DNA of 34,637 nucleotides from an uncultured Clostridia bacterium (GTDB taxonomy: Bacteria > Bacillota > Clostridia > TANB77 > CAG-508). The position numbers were made by a program, and so were the translations under genes. Shown piece after piece: positions 16,366-24,794 of this stretch. The notes under the pieces were generated by a model, which was not told the DNA's origin, ran no database searches, and saw only the letters and a list, made by a program, of their open reading frames with translations. Every line of letters begins with the position of its first letter. Positions within the stretch are counted from its first letter, which is position 1. The stretch is taken from positions 1-34,637 of the forward strand of contig CAKPNI010000016.1 of NCBI GenBank assembly GCA_934168355.1. Reading direction: 5' to 3'.

Positions 16366-17232
16366 TTATTTAATACTATCGCAAAAATAGTTACATATTC
16401 TTGCAAAATCCTCAATTGTAAGCTTTTCTGCTCTAATATCTTCTCTTAAATTCAATTTTCTTAATATTTCTGCTGCCTCTTCTTTTGATTTAAAAACACC
16501 AGTATTAACTAATGCATTTAACAAAGTTTTTCTTCTTTGCATAAAAGCACTTTTTATAATATTAAAAAATACTTTTTTATCTTTTACCTTAACAGCTGGC
16601 TCTTTTCTTAATTTTAAATTTATTACCTCAGATGTGACCTCTGGCATTGGGATAAAACATGTATTTTCTACTTCTCTTATTTTTTCGCTTTCACAATAAT
16701 AATAAACAGTATAAGTAATTGCACCTGTATTTTTCCCACTTGGAATTTCTATTAGTCTATCTGCTACTTCTTTTTGTATCATGACTGTTATACTTTCAAT
16801 ATCTAAGTTTTCTTCTAGTAATTTCATTATGATAGGTGTTGTTATATAATAAGGCAAATTTGCAACTATTTTTACATCTTTTATTTGATTTTTCTCTTTT
16901 TCCTCTTTTATTAAACTATTCAAATCTAGTTTAAGTACATCTTCATTTATTAGCTCTATATTGTCATATGCAATAAATCTGTCATTTAAGATTTTTATCA
17001 TTTTTTTATCAAGCTCTACACATATAACCTTTTTGGCACGTTCTACCAAAAGTGCTGTCATGCTTCCAAGGCCAGGACCTATTTCAATTACTAAGTCATC
17101 TTTTCCAATATTTGCACCACCTACAATATCTTCTATTGCAGCATCATCTATTAAAAAATTTTGTCCGAGACTTTTATTTGCTTTTATTTTATATTTTTTC
17201 ATTAAATACTTTGTTTCTTCTAATACACTCAT
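16366..17232 (-). CDS. rsmA: 16S rRNA dimethyladenosine transferase
   Basis: RsmA/KsgA dimethylates two adjacent adenines in the 3' hairpin of 16S rRNA during 30S maturation. The protein is 288 residues. The motifs are SLGQNFLIDD at the N-terminus, the SAM-binding VIEIGPGLGSMT, and the catalytic NLPYYITTPI, followed by a helical C-terminal domain. GAGGT is upstream of the ATG. It follows yraN by 44 bp in the yifB-dprA-yraN-rsmA line. Confidence 0.96.
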   Translation of the reverse strand: MSVLEETKYLMKKYKIKANKSLGQNFLIDDAAIEDIVGGANIGKDDLVIEIGPGLGSMTALLVERAKKVICVELDKKMIKILNDRFIAYDNIELINEDVLKLDLNSLIKEEKEKNQIKDVKIVANLPYYITTPIIMKLLEENLDIESITVMIQKEVADRLIEIPSGKNTGAITYTVYYYCESEKIREVENTCFIPMPEVTSEVINLKLRKEPAVKVKDKKVFFNIIKSAFMQRRKTLLNALVNTGVFKSKEEAAEILRKLNLREDIRAEKLTIEDFARICNYFCDSIK

Positions 17233-17276
17233 TTTCTTACCTCTGCTAGATATTTTACTATATTTTTGCTATTAAA

Positions 17277-17636
17277 TCAATAATTTATGTCAACATTTTT
17301 TATATGACTTAATTTATATTTGTCTTTTTTTAGGTAAATTTCTATAACATCAAATCTAACATAATTTTCTTCTAAATGATTTTTATACAAATAATATTTT
17401 GCAGTTTTATATATGTGATTTTGTTTATACCCATCAACTGCTTCTCGTGGTTTTCCAAAACATAGGTTACTTCTTGTTTTTACTTCAATAAATACTATCT
17501 CATTTTTGTCTTTTGCAATAATATCTATTTCTCCTTGCCTACATCTATAATTTCTTTCTATTATTTCATAGCCACATTTTTCTAGGTAATTTGAACTTAT
17601 TTCCTCTCCTATATTTCCTAAGTCTTTTTTATTAAT
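17277..17636 (-). CDS. yraN: YraN/UPF0102 endonuclease-like protein with apparent ATT start
   Basis: Translation gives 119 residues of a clear YraN family member: NKKDLGNIGEE, ERNYRCRQGEIDIIAKDK with D38, and FIEVKTR with E51 and K53. These match the PD-(D/E)XK nuclease core of Holliday-junction-resolvase-like proteins. No ATG, GTG or TTG occurs in frame near the N-terminus, and an in-frame TAA lies at 17639-17637. The only codon at the right place is ATT at 17636, 5 bases after GAGGTGA (17648-17642). It overlaps the dprA stop by a few bases. The start codon is inferred; the coding assignment is firm. Confidence 0.85.
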   Translation of the reverse strand: MNKKDLGNIGEEISSNYLEKCGYEIIERNYRCRQGEIDIIAKDKNEIVFIEVKTRSNLCFGKPREAVDGYKQNHIYKTAKYYLYKNHLEENYVRFDVIEIYLKKDKYKLSHIKNVDINY

Positions 17637-18498
17637 TTAAATCACCTCTAATATACATATTTCCCGGTAATTTCACTATTTTTCCATCTAGTTCTAGCAT
17701 TATGAGTTTTACTGATATTTCACTTAAATCCAAAGAACTTTTTCGGGCAATTTCATTTATATTTATTGGTTCTTTTGTTATTAATTTATATATTTCCCTA
17801 TATTCTTCTTGAACTTGTTCTTCTACAAATATATTTTGCTTACTTTGTGTTTTATGCAAAAAATTGTAATTACTAATGATATCTTTTGGTTCTGTTGCAA
17901 TTTTGGCAAATTCTTTTAATAATTTATTTGTTCCTACACTTTTGGGATTATCTAAACTTCCCGGTATACAAAAAACGTCTCTTTCTTGTTTATTTGCAAT
18001 TTTTGCTGTAACACTTGTCCCACTTCTATATGCAGCCTCCACAACAAGTGTTGCAATAGATAATCCACTTACTATTCTGTTTCTTTCTAAAAATCTTGCT
18101 GAACTTGCTTTAACATTTGGCTCATATTCTGAAATTACACACCCTCCATTTAAGATTATTTCATCATATAATCTTAAATTTTCTTCTGGAAATATGTTTT
18201 CTAAACCTGATGGCAAAACGGCAATTGTTTTTCCGCAATACTTTAATGCTGTTTCATGTGCTATTTTATCTATTCCAAGTGCCATTCCACTTACTATAGT
18301 TACATCATATTTTATAAATTCTTGTACAAATTTCTTGCACCATTTTTCCCCATATTTTGTGTTTTGTCTTGAACCAACTATTGATATACAATTTGAATTT
18401 AATATTTCTATATTTCCATTTGCATATAATTTTTTCGGTCTGTTTTTTATTCCTCTTAAAATCTTTGGATAGAATTCACTTTTTAAATCTATTAACAT
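17632..18498 (-). CDS. dprA: DNA-processing protein DprA
   Basis: DprA binds incoming single-stranded DNA during transformation and loads RecA. The protein has 288 residues. The Rossmann-like core is visible: SIVGSRQNTKYGE, SGMALGIDKIAHETAL, AVLPSGLENIFPE, ISEYEP, FLERNRIVSGLS and VEAAYRSGTSVTAK. A short winged-helix-like C-terminus follows (INEIARKSSLDLSEISVKL). The ATG at 18498 overlaps the yifB stop (TGATG) and has GGAGGAG 6 bases upstream. A TTG at 18513 lies in the ribosome-binding site and is rejected. It is coupled to yraN downstream. Confidence 0.95.
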   Translation of the reverse strand: MLIDLKSEFYPKILRGIKNRPKKLYANGNIEILNSNCISIVGSRQNTKYGEKWCKKFVQEFIKYDVTIVSGMALGIDKIAHETALKYCGKTIAVLPSGLENIFPEENLRLYDEIILNGGCVISEYEPNVKASSARFLERNRIVSGLSIATLVVEAAYRSGTSVTAKIANKQERDVFCIPGSLDNPKSVGTNKLLKEFAKIATEPKDIISNYNFLHKTQSKQNIFVEEQVQEEYREIYKLITKEPININEIARKSSLDLSEISVKLIMLELDGKIVKLPGNMYIRGDLN

Positions 18499-20048
18499 CA
18501 ACTTCTCCTCCAATATTTTCTATCTAAACTCCTATATTGTATTGCTTCTGCTATATGATTTTTTTGAATTTGTTCTTCTCCTGCTAAATCTGCAATTGTT
18601 CTTGCTACCTTTAAAATTCTACCATATGCTCTTCCACTTAACCCTAGTCTTTCAAATGCTTTTCTTAAAAGCTCTTTTGAACTATCATCAATTTTACAAT
18701 ATTTTTCTATTAATTTTGGTGTTAATTCGCCATTTGAATATATATCTAAGTCTTTATATCTTTCTAACTGAATTTTTCTTGCTCTATTTACTCTTTTCTT
18801 AATTTCTTTTGATGTTTCTCCTTTTTCATCTGAACTTATTTTTTCATATTCAACAGGTTTTACTTCAATATGTAAATCAATTCTATCTAATAATGGACCA
18901 CTTAATTTTCCCATGTAATTTGAAATAGCACTTTCTGAACAGTGGCATTTATTATCATCTGTTCCATAATATCCACAAGGACATGGGTTCATACTTGCAA
19001 TCAGCATAAAATTTGCAGGATATGTAACTGCCATATTTGCTCTACTTATTGTTACATACTTATTTTCCAAAGGACCTCTTAAAACCTCCAATGTACTTTT
19101 TTTAAATTCTGGTAATTCATCTAAAAATAGTACTCCAAAATGAGCCAAACTTATCTCTCCGAGGTTTCGGATTTCTCCCTCCTCCTATTATTGCAATTGG
19201 AGAACTTGTATGATGTGGCATTCTAAATGGTCTTTTGGTAATTAAACCTGTTTTATCTCCAATTTCTCCTGTAATGCTATGAATTTTAGTTATTTCTAAA
19301 GCTTCTTCAAATGTTAAATCTGGTAAAATTGTTACAATTCTTTCTGATAATAAACTTTTACCAGACCCAGGTGCTCCGACAAAGTAAACAGTTGTGAGAA
19401 CCGAGTTGCTGCTATTTCTAGAGCTCTTTTTGCATTTTCCTGACCTTTCACATCTGAAAAATCAAATTCATAATTTGATAGATTTTCAAAATTATGTGTT
19501 TTATTTGATACATAATTTGAAATTTCTAAATTTCCAGTAACATAGTCAATTACATCTAACAAATTTTCTACAGGTACAATATCTAAGCCTTTTATAATAG
19601 ATGCTTCAATTGCATTTTCTTTTGGAAGAATAACTCTTTTTATTCCAAGTTCTCTTGCTTCTATACACATTGGTAATACTCCATTTACTCTATTTATATT
19701 TCCATCTAACGAAAGTTCTCCTAAAAATATAGTACTTTCAAAATTTTTTATTTTTATTTTTGATATTTCTCCAAGTGCTATTAAAATTCCTATTGCAATT
19801 GGTAAATCGAAAAATGTTCCCTCTTTTCTTATGTCTGCTGGAGCTAAATTTACGATGATTTTTCTGCTTGGAAATTCTATTCCTGAATTTTTAATTGCAG
19901 TTCTTACTCTTTCTTTTGCTTCTTTTACTCTTACATCAGGAAGCCCTACAATCTCAAAACTTGGAAGTCCACCAGATACATCTGACTGAATTTCTACTAA
20001 ATACCCCGTAAGTCCTTCTAATGACATACTTTTAATTTTTGATAACAA
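18498..20048 (-). pseudogene. YifB/ComM-type Mg-chelatase-like AAA+ ATPase, disrupted by frameshifts
   Basis: The N-terminal piece (20048-19332 frame, from TTG with GGAGGAG) has the ComM domain, SGGLPSFEIVGLPDVRVKE and NLAPADIRKEG. The C-terminal piece (to 18498) has LFLDELPEFKKSTLEVLRGP and the RAYGRILKVARTIADL end. Both are in the same frame. The DNA between encodes the Walker A GAPGSGKS and RPFRMPHHTSSP in another frame. Three single-base insertions explain this: a C in ACT-GGT (about 19406), a T in CTT-GTC (about 19390) and a C in CCT-GGA (about 19165). Together they restore the frame. It is either real decay or sequence error. Intact ComM-family proteins act in DNA branch migration in natural transformation. 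Confidence 0.88.
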
Positions 20049-20076
20049 TATTTCTCCTCCTTTTTTTATAAATTTA

Positions 20077-20105
20077 TTGATTTTTATTGTTTTTTACTAT
20101 AAAAT
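20077..20105 (+). promoter_or_regulatory. Promoter of the penicillin-binding protein gene
   Basis: TTGATT (20077-20082), 17 bp and TAAAAT (20100-20105) are seen, with a predicted start near 20112 and a leader of about 38 bases. The match is moderate. Confidence 0.5.
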
Positions 20106-20149
20106 AATTGTGAAAATTTAACATTTTAAGTAAAAAGAATGGTGATTAT

Positions 20150-22054
20150 ATGAACAAGAAAAATAAAAAACTTGCTAAAAAAGTAAAAAATAAAATTATA
20201 AAATCTAAAACAGATGATAAAATTGCAAAACTAAAAAGTAACCTTAATATAGAAAATGTGGTTTCTTCTAAAAAGCTTAAAGTTTCAATGATAACAGCTG
20301 TTGTGCTTCTTATACTACTTATCATTAGGCTATTTTATTTACAACTAATAGATGGTTCTCGTCTGTCAACTTTAGCTAGTAAGCAACAAACGACAAGTGA
20401 AACAATAAGTAGTAAAAGAGGTAATATATATGATTCTACAGGTGCTTCTCTTGCAATAAGTGAAACAGTTGATACAGTATCTGTAAATCCTACTAAATTA
20501 AAAAGTAAAAAATATTCAGATGATGGTGAATTAAAAAAAGCTCTTTGCCAAAAATTAGCCGAAATTTTTGACATTAATTATGATGAAACATTAGAAAAAC
20601 TAAATAATGCTACAGCTTCTGTAACAATTGCACAAAAAGAAGAAGAAGAAAAAGTAAATACACTTAAAGAATGGTTAACTGAAAACAAAGTATCTAGTGG
20701 TGTAAATATCGATGAAGATTCTAAAAGATATTATCCTTATTCTACTTTAGCTTCTCAGGTTATAGGAGCTTGTGGTACAGATAATCAAGGTTTATCTGGC
20801 ATTGAATTTTCTTATGATTCTATACTGAAAGGAACTTCTGGCGAAATTGTAATGTCTACAGATGCTTCTCAAAGTGAAATTCCAAATTCACAAGAGTCTT
20901 TTATACCAGCAGAAAATGGGTATAACCTTACTCTTACAATAGACATTAATATTCAATCTATTGTTGAAAAATATTTAAAAGAAGCTGTAGAAGAAAATGA
21001 ATGTGCAAAAGGTGGAAATTGTATCATTATGGACCCAAAAACAGGCAATATTTTAGCAATGGCATCATATCCAAATTATGATTTAAATAGCCCATTTACA
21101 CCTACATCATATTATGCAGACAACTGGAATTCTTTATCAAACGAAGAAAAAAATTCTAGGATTTATAATATGTGGCATGTTCGTTCTGTTTTTGAAACAT
21201 ATGAACCGGGTTCTGTATTTAAGTTAATTACAGCTGCTGTTGCCCTTGAAGAAAACATCACCCAAACTGATATTGCAAATGATTTTTTCTGTAATGGTGT
21301 AGAGCAGGTTGCTGACAAACCAATTCAATGTTGGTACTACCAAGCACCATATTATAGTAAACACAATGGTCAATCTCTAAGAGAAGCTTTAATGCATTCT
21401 TGCAACCCATCTTTTATTCAACTTGGTAAAAGAATTGGTGCAAATACTTTATATAAATATTACAAGGCTTTTGGTCTTTTTGATAAAACAAATTCAGGTT
21501 TACCTGGTGAGTCTTCAAGTAGATTTCATGACTTAGATAAAGTTGGAGCTGTTGAACTTGCAACAATGTCATTTGGACAAAGATTTACTATCACACCACT
21601 TCAAATGATAACTGCAATTTCAGCTATTGCAAATGATGGGACTCTTCTTCAACCAAAAATTGTTAAATCTATGACAAATACAGATACAGGAGAGGTTACA
21701 AATTTTGACACAACAAAAATTAGACAAGTTTTATCTACTCAAACTGCAAACCAAATAAAATCTATGATGAAATCTGTTGTAACAGACGGAACCGGAAAAA
21801 ATGCTCAAGTTCAAGGATATTCTATTGGTGGGAAATCTGGTACATCTGAACCAGTAGTAGGAGATACAAATTCTGGTTATACAACTTCTTTTGCAGCAAT
21901 TTCTCCAATAGAAAACACACAGGTTGCAATTTTAGTTACTCTTTACGACCCACAAGGCCATAGCCACCAAGGTGGACAAACAGCTGCTCCTGTTGTTTCT
22001 AAAATTCTTTCAGAGGTTTTACCTCAAATGGGTATTGAACCTGACCAAAAATAA
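20150..22054 (+). CDS. Class B penicillin-binding protein (FtsI/PbpA/SpoVD-like transpeptidase)
   Basis: The protein has 634 residues. A Lys-rich cytoplasmic start is followed by one transmembrane segment (about 45-66). The dimerisation domain begins SKRGNIYDSTGASLAIS. The transpeptidase motifs are S355-V-F-K358 (EPGSVFKLIT), S417-C-N419 (HSCNPSF) and K562-S-G-T (GGKSGTSEP). No PASTA domain follows. It crosslinks peptidoglycan on the outer face of the membrane. Whether it serves division, elongation or spore cortex cannot be decided here. GGTGAT precedes the ATG. It is monocistronic, transcribed divergently from yifB. Confidence 0.93.
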   Translation: MNKKNKKLAKKVKNKIIKSKTDDKIAKLKSNLNIENVVSSKKLKVSMITAVVLLILLIIRLFYLQLIDGSRLSTLASKQQTTSETISSKRGNIYDSTGASLAISETVDTVSVNPTKLKSKKYSDDGELKKALCQKLAEIFDINYDETLEKLNNATASVTIAQKEEEEKVNTLKEWLTENKVSSGVNIDEDSKRYYPYSTLASQVIGACGTDNQGLSGIEFSYDSILKGTSGEIVMSTDASQSEIPNSQESFIPAENGYNLTLTIDINIQSIVEKYLKEAVEENECAKGGNCIIMDPKTGNILAMASYPNYDLNSPFTPTSYYADNWNSLSNEEKNSRIYNMWHVRSVFETYEPGSVFKLITAAVALEENITQTDIANDFFCNGVEQVADKPIQCWYYQAPYYSKHNGQSLREALMHSCNPSFIQLGKRIGANTLYKYYKAFGLFDKTNSGLPGESSSRFHDLDKVGAVELATMSFGQRFTITPLQMITAISAIANDGTLLQPKIVKSMTNTDTGEVTNFDTTKIRQVLSTQTANQIKSMMKSVVTDGTGKNAQVQGYSIGGKSGTSEPVVGDTNSGYTTSFAAISPIENTQVAILVTLYDPQGHSHQGGQTAAPVVSKILSEVLPQMGIEPDQK

Positions 22055-22086
22055 AAAGATGGCATTATATTGCCACCTTTTTATTT
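22053..22086. terminator. Bidirectional terminator between PBP and TSCPD genes
   Basis: AAAAAGATGGCA (22053-22064) pairs with TGCCACCTTTTT (22071-22082), with one A-C mismatch and loop TTATAT. T-runs flank it on both strands. Confidence 0.8.
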
Positions 22087-22095
22087 TTATACAAA

Positions 22096-22353
22096 CTATA
22101 TTCCATATTTTTCTTTATATTTCTGCAAAGCTATTGCTATTTGGTCTGGACATGATGTTCCTTTCATTCCACATGGTATCCCCTTTAAAAGCTCGATTAT
22201 TTCATCGACTTTTTTTCCTTTTACTAATGCTGATACCCCTACTGTGTTTCCCGGACATCCTCCAATAATTTGTAAATCTTTTATAATGTTACCTTCTATA
22301 TCAAATATCATTTGCATAGAACATACACCTTGTGGCTCATATATATATTTCAT
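22096..22353 (-). CDS. TIGR03905 family TSCPD-domain protein
   Basis: The protein has 85 residues containing the signature GTSCPDQIA and other Cys (PQGVCS, GGCPGNT, GIPCG), as in TIGR03905 proteins. The TSCPD domain also occurs at the C-terminus of some ribonucleotide reductases and may bind metal; the role of the stand-alone form is not known. The ATG at 22353 is 8 bases after AAAGGAG. An in-frame GTG at 22362 overlaps that site and is not used. Confidence 0.88.
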   Translation of the reverse strand: MKYIYEPQGVCSMQMIFDIEGNIIKDLQIIGGCPGNTVGVSALVKGKKVDEIIELLKGIPCGMKGTSCPDQIAIALQKYKEKYGI

Positions 22354-22410
22354 AATTATCACTCCTTTATTGCTTTTTCCTATTTATTATAATAGATTTT
22401 TCACAATAAA

Positions 22411-22944
22411 TCAAGCACCTGTTTCTACTCCAATTATTATTATGTCTTTTGGGCTTATTTCAATATTTTCAATCCTTTCCTTGATATTTTTTAAAAATTC
22501 AGACATTTCTATGAAGTAAATTTCTATATTTGCTCTTTCGAAGTTCAAGTTATCTTCAAATAACTTTACAGAAACTTTGCTTATGTTTTTTAGATTTTCA
22601 TTTGTTTCTATAATTGATATTTTCTTAAGCTTTTTTGATTTTTCTTCATAATATTTTTCATATGTTAAATCACAAATACAAAATAATGATTCTTTTATTT
22701 TTCCTTTTTTTATACTTTTTATAAAAATTTCTTTTTCTTTACCTTTTTTGGTTATTCCAATTAAATTAATCAGGTAAAAATCGTATTCTGATATTCCTGT
22801 ATATTTTTCTATATTTTTAAATTTTACTTGTTCTAAGTCTAATCCTAATGTTTTATTTAATATGTTTGTTATTATTTTTTGTTTGTCATTATTTTGCAAT
22901 ATCTCTAAAAAAATTTTTGTAAAGTTATATGATGTATTATCTAT
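22411..22944 (-). CDS. Unrecognised protein with an apparent ATA start
   Basis: The coding-like frame is Lys/Ile/Glu-rich, with strings YNFTKIFLEILQNND, NILNKTLGLDLEQVK and SPKDIIIIGVETGA. The N-terminal part loosely resembles Rpn/PD-(D/E)XK transposase-nuclease proteins, but no clear catalytic motif is visible, so no function is given. A perfect AAAAGGAGG (22958-22950) lies just after an in-frame TAA. The codon 5 bases downstream is ATA (22944), giving 177 residues. The first standard start is a TTG at 22899 with only a weak site (162 residues). Either an ATA start, a mutated ATG, or use of the TTG is possible. Confidence 0.55.
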   Translation of the reverse strand: MDNTSYNFTKIFLEILQNNDKQKIITNILNKTLGLDLEQVKFKNIEKYTGISEYDFYLINLIGITKKGKEKEIFIKSIKKGKIKESLFCICDLTYEKYYEEKSKKLKKISIIETNENLKNISKVSVKLFEDNLNFERANIEIYFIEMSEFLKNIKERIENIEISPKDIIIIGVETGA

Positions 22945-23193
22945 ATGGTCCTCCTTTTAGTACGTTTTATAGTTTTTAATTTATTTCATCTATTGTATAT
23001 TAATTTCAACTCATATTCACAAAATACTTATTTCGATTACCTACCTCCTATTTCATTTTTTGTTTTGGATTTTTATTTTTACAAAATTTGAATAAAAATT
23101 TTTGAGAGTTATAACTCTTTTGAAATGCAATATTTTTCTAATGTATGCATCCATTTAATATTGCAAATTGAAATTATATAATTAACAATTTAG
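22945..23193 (-). other. Long AT-rich leader with two dyads
   Basis: About 240 bases lie between the predicted start of transcription (near 23187) and the gene at 22944. They contain a 9-bp stem (TGCAATATT 23126-23134 with AATATTGCA 23157-23165, 22-base loop) and a 14-bp perfect palindrome (AGAGTTATAACTCT, 23105-23118). An AGGAGGT at 23049-23043 has no usable start behind it. It could be a structured regulatory leader; no known riboswitch is recognised. Confidence 0.4.
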
Positions 23194-23222
23194 AGTATAA
23201 ATCCATACTTCATTTTTGTCAA
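23194..23222 (-). promoter_or_regulatory. Strong sigma-A promoter for the gene at 22411-22944
   Basis: On the minus strand, a perfect TTGACA (23222-23217), 17 bp and TATACT (23199-23194) are seen. Upstream, at 23268-23262, is TTTGTCGAA on the minus strand, a consensus-like Spo0A box. Control by Spo0A is inference only. Confidence 0.7.
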
Positions 23223-23349
23223 CATTTTTATCGAAATTTTTCAAAACTTTTCATCGCAAAATTCGACAAATTTCGACTTTTGTGGATTTTTATTTTCATA
23301 ATAAATCACAAATTTGTGCATTATTTTTCACAAAATTTTCACAAATATA

Positions 23350-23379
23350 TTGTATTATAATTAAGAATTAAATTATAAT
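23350..23379 (+). promoter_or_regulatory. Probable promoter of the HtrA-like protease gene
   Basis: TTGTAT (23350-23355), 18 bp and TATAAT (23374-23379) are seen, with a short leader to the ATG at 23406. The surrounding DNA is very AT-rich, so this is moderate evidence. Confidence 0.45.
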
Positions 23380-23405
23380 AATAGAAAAAACGGGAGGTTA
23401 TTATC

Positions 23406-24653
23406 ATGAATGATAATGAATTTAAAAATGTAATTACACATCCAAATAACAATAATTCTTTTGGAAAGAATGTTGCCATACCTTTTATAAGTGGTGTTTT
23501 AGGATGTAGTTTAGTTTTAGGTACATGTTTTGGTGTTCCAAGTATAAAACAAAAAATCTTTTCTGGAACAGGTTCTTCAGTTTCTACATCAAGTAATACT
23601 TCTACAAGCACAAATACTGGAACTGTAAATACCGATTTGGTTTCACTTTCAAAATATTCAGATACAGCAGTTTATGCTGCAAATAAAATTTTACCATCAA
23701 TTGTAGGTATTTCGATTACTTACAATGTAACAAGTTCTTCTCCACTTTATAGTATGTTTGGTCAAGGAAGAGGTAACTCAACAACATCAGAAGCAACTGC
23801 ATCTGGTTCAGGAATAATTATAAGTGATGATGGATATATTGTTACAAATAACCATGTTGTAGACTCTTCATCTGAATCAACATATTATGATATATCTGAA
23901 GCAACTTCTGTAAAAGTCTCTTTATATGGAGATGACACACAATATGATGCTAAAATAATTGGAAAAGATTCACAAACAGATCTAGCAGTTTTAAAAATTG
24001 ATAAAACAGGTTTAACTGCAGCTGAATTTGCAGATTCTGACAGTGTAAAAGTAGGAGAATTTGCAATGGCAGTTGGAAATCCATTAGACTTAGGAACTTC
24101 AATTACATGTGGTGTTGTAAGTGCCCTAAACAGAAAAGTTCAAGATAGTGATGGAACTACAACTTATACTTGTATCCAAACAGATGCCGCTATCAACTCT
24201 GGAAACAGTGGTGGAGCTTTAGTTAACAGCCAAGGTCAAGTTATAGGTATAAATACTTTAAAAGTTGCAAGTACTGGTGTTGAGGGAATTGGTTTTGCAA
24301 TTCCAATTAATTCTACAACAGATATTATTGACCAATTAAAAACAAATCAAAAAGTTAAAAGACCTTATATTGGTATCTCTGGTAGAGATTTAGATGATGA
24401 TACAGCAAAAAGATACAACTTAGTAAAAGGTGTCTATGTTGTTTCTGTTGATGAATATTCTGCAGCCGAAAAAGCAGGACTAAAAACAGGTGACGTAATT
24501 GTTGGTATTGATGATAAATCTATTTCTACTATGAGTGAATTAAATGAAATTAAAAATACTCACTCTATAGGTGATACTGTAAAATTAAAAATTAATCGTG
24601 ATGGACAAGAAAAAGAAATTGATTTAACATTAGGTGAACAAAATTCTAATTAA
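23406..24653 (+). CDS. HtrA/DegP-type membrane serine protease with PDZ domain
   Basis: The protein has 415 residues. One hydrophobic segment (about 23-45) anchors it, followed by a Ser/Thr-rich linker (55-80). The trypsin-like domain has the triad H150 (IVTNNHVV), D192 (TDLAVLK) and S268 (NSGNSGGAL). A C-terminal PDZ domain (RPYIGISGRDL, GVYVVSVDEYSAAEKAGLKTGDVIVGI) follows. It is an extracytoplasmic quality-control protease that degrades misfolded exported proteins. GGGAGG precedes the ATG by 8 bases. It is monocistronic. Confidence 0.95.
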   Translation: MNDNEFKNVITHPNNNNSFGKNVAIPFISGVLGCSLVLGTCFGVPSIKQKIFSGTGSSVSTSSNTSTSTNTGTVNTDLVSLSKYSDTAVYAANKILPSIVGISITYNVTSSSPLYSMFGQGRGNSTTSEATASGSGIIISDDGYIVTNNHVVDSSSESTYYDISEATSVKVSLYGDDTQYDAKIIGKDSQTDLAVLKIDKTGLTAAEFADSDSVKVGEFAMAVGNPLDLGTSITCGVVSALNRKVQDSDGTTTYTCIQTDAAINSGNSGGALVNSQGQVIGINTLKVASTGVEGIGFAIPINSTTDIIDQLKTNQKVKRPYIGISGRDLDDDTAKRYNLVKGVYVVSVDEYSAAEKAGLKTGDVIVGIDDKSISTMSELNEIKNTHSIGDTVKLKINRDGQEKEIDLTLGEQNSN

Positions 24654-24673
24654 TTCACATTTTTTTCACAGAA

Positions 24674-24794
24674 TGGACAAAAATATATTGTATATTATAT
24701 ACAAGTTAATTGACTAACGCGATTAACTTATACAAAAAGACATCCCCTTTTATTTTCAAAAAAACAGAGAAGTTTACCAACTTCCCTGTTTTTT
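24674..24794 (+). ncRNA. Possible small RNA gene ending at a shared terminator
   Basis: After the protease gene there is a promoter-like pair, TGGACA (24674-24679) and TATATA (24696-24701, 16-bp spacer). An 8-bp stem follows (AAGTTAAT 24703-24710 with ATTAACTT 24722-24729). A terminator hairpin ends it at 24758-24794 (ACAGAGAAGTT with AACTTCCCTGT, one mismatch, long A and T flanks). The terminator also serves the minus-strand gene ending at 24793. No ORF is visible. The RNA call is tentative; the terminator is firm. Confidence 0.35.

Noticed and set aside
23019..23049. AGGAGGT followed by ATC and six codons in the leader of the gene at 22411-22944
   Set aside because: Six codons with an ATC start is not credible on its own. 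It is kept only as part of the leader description.
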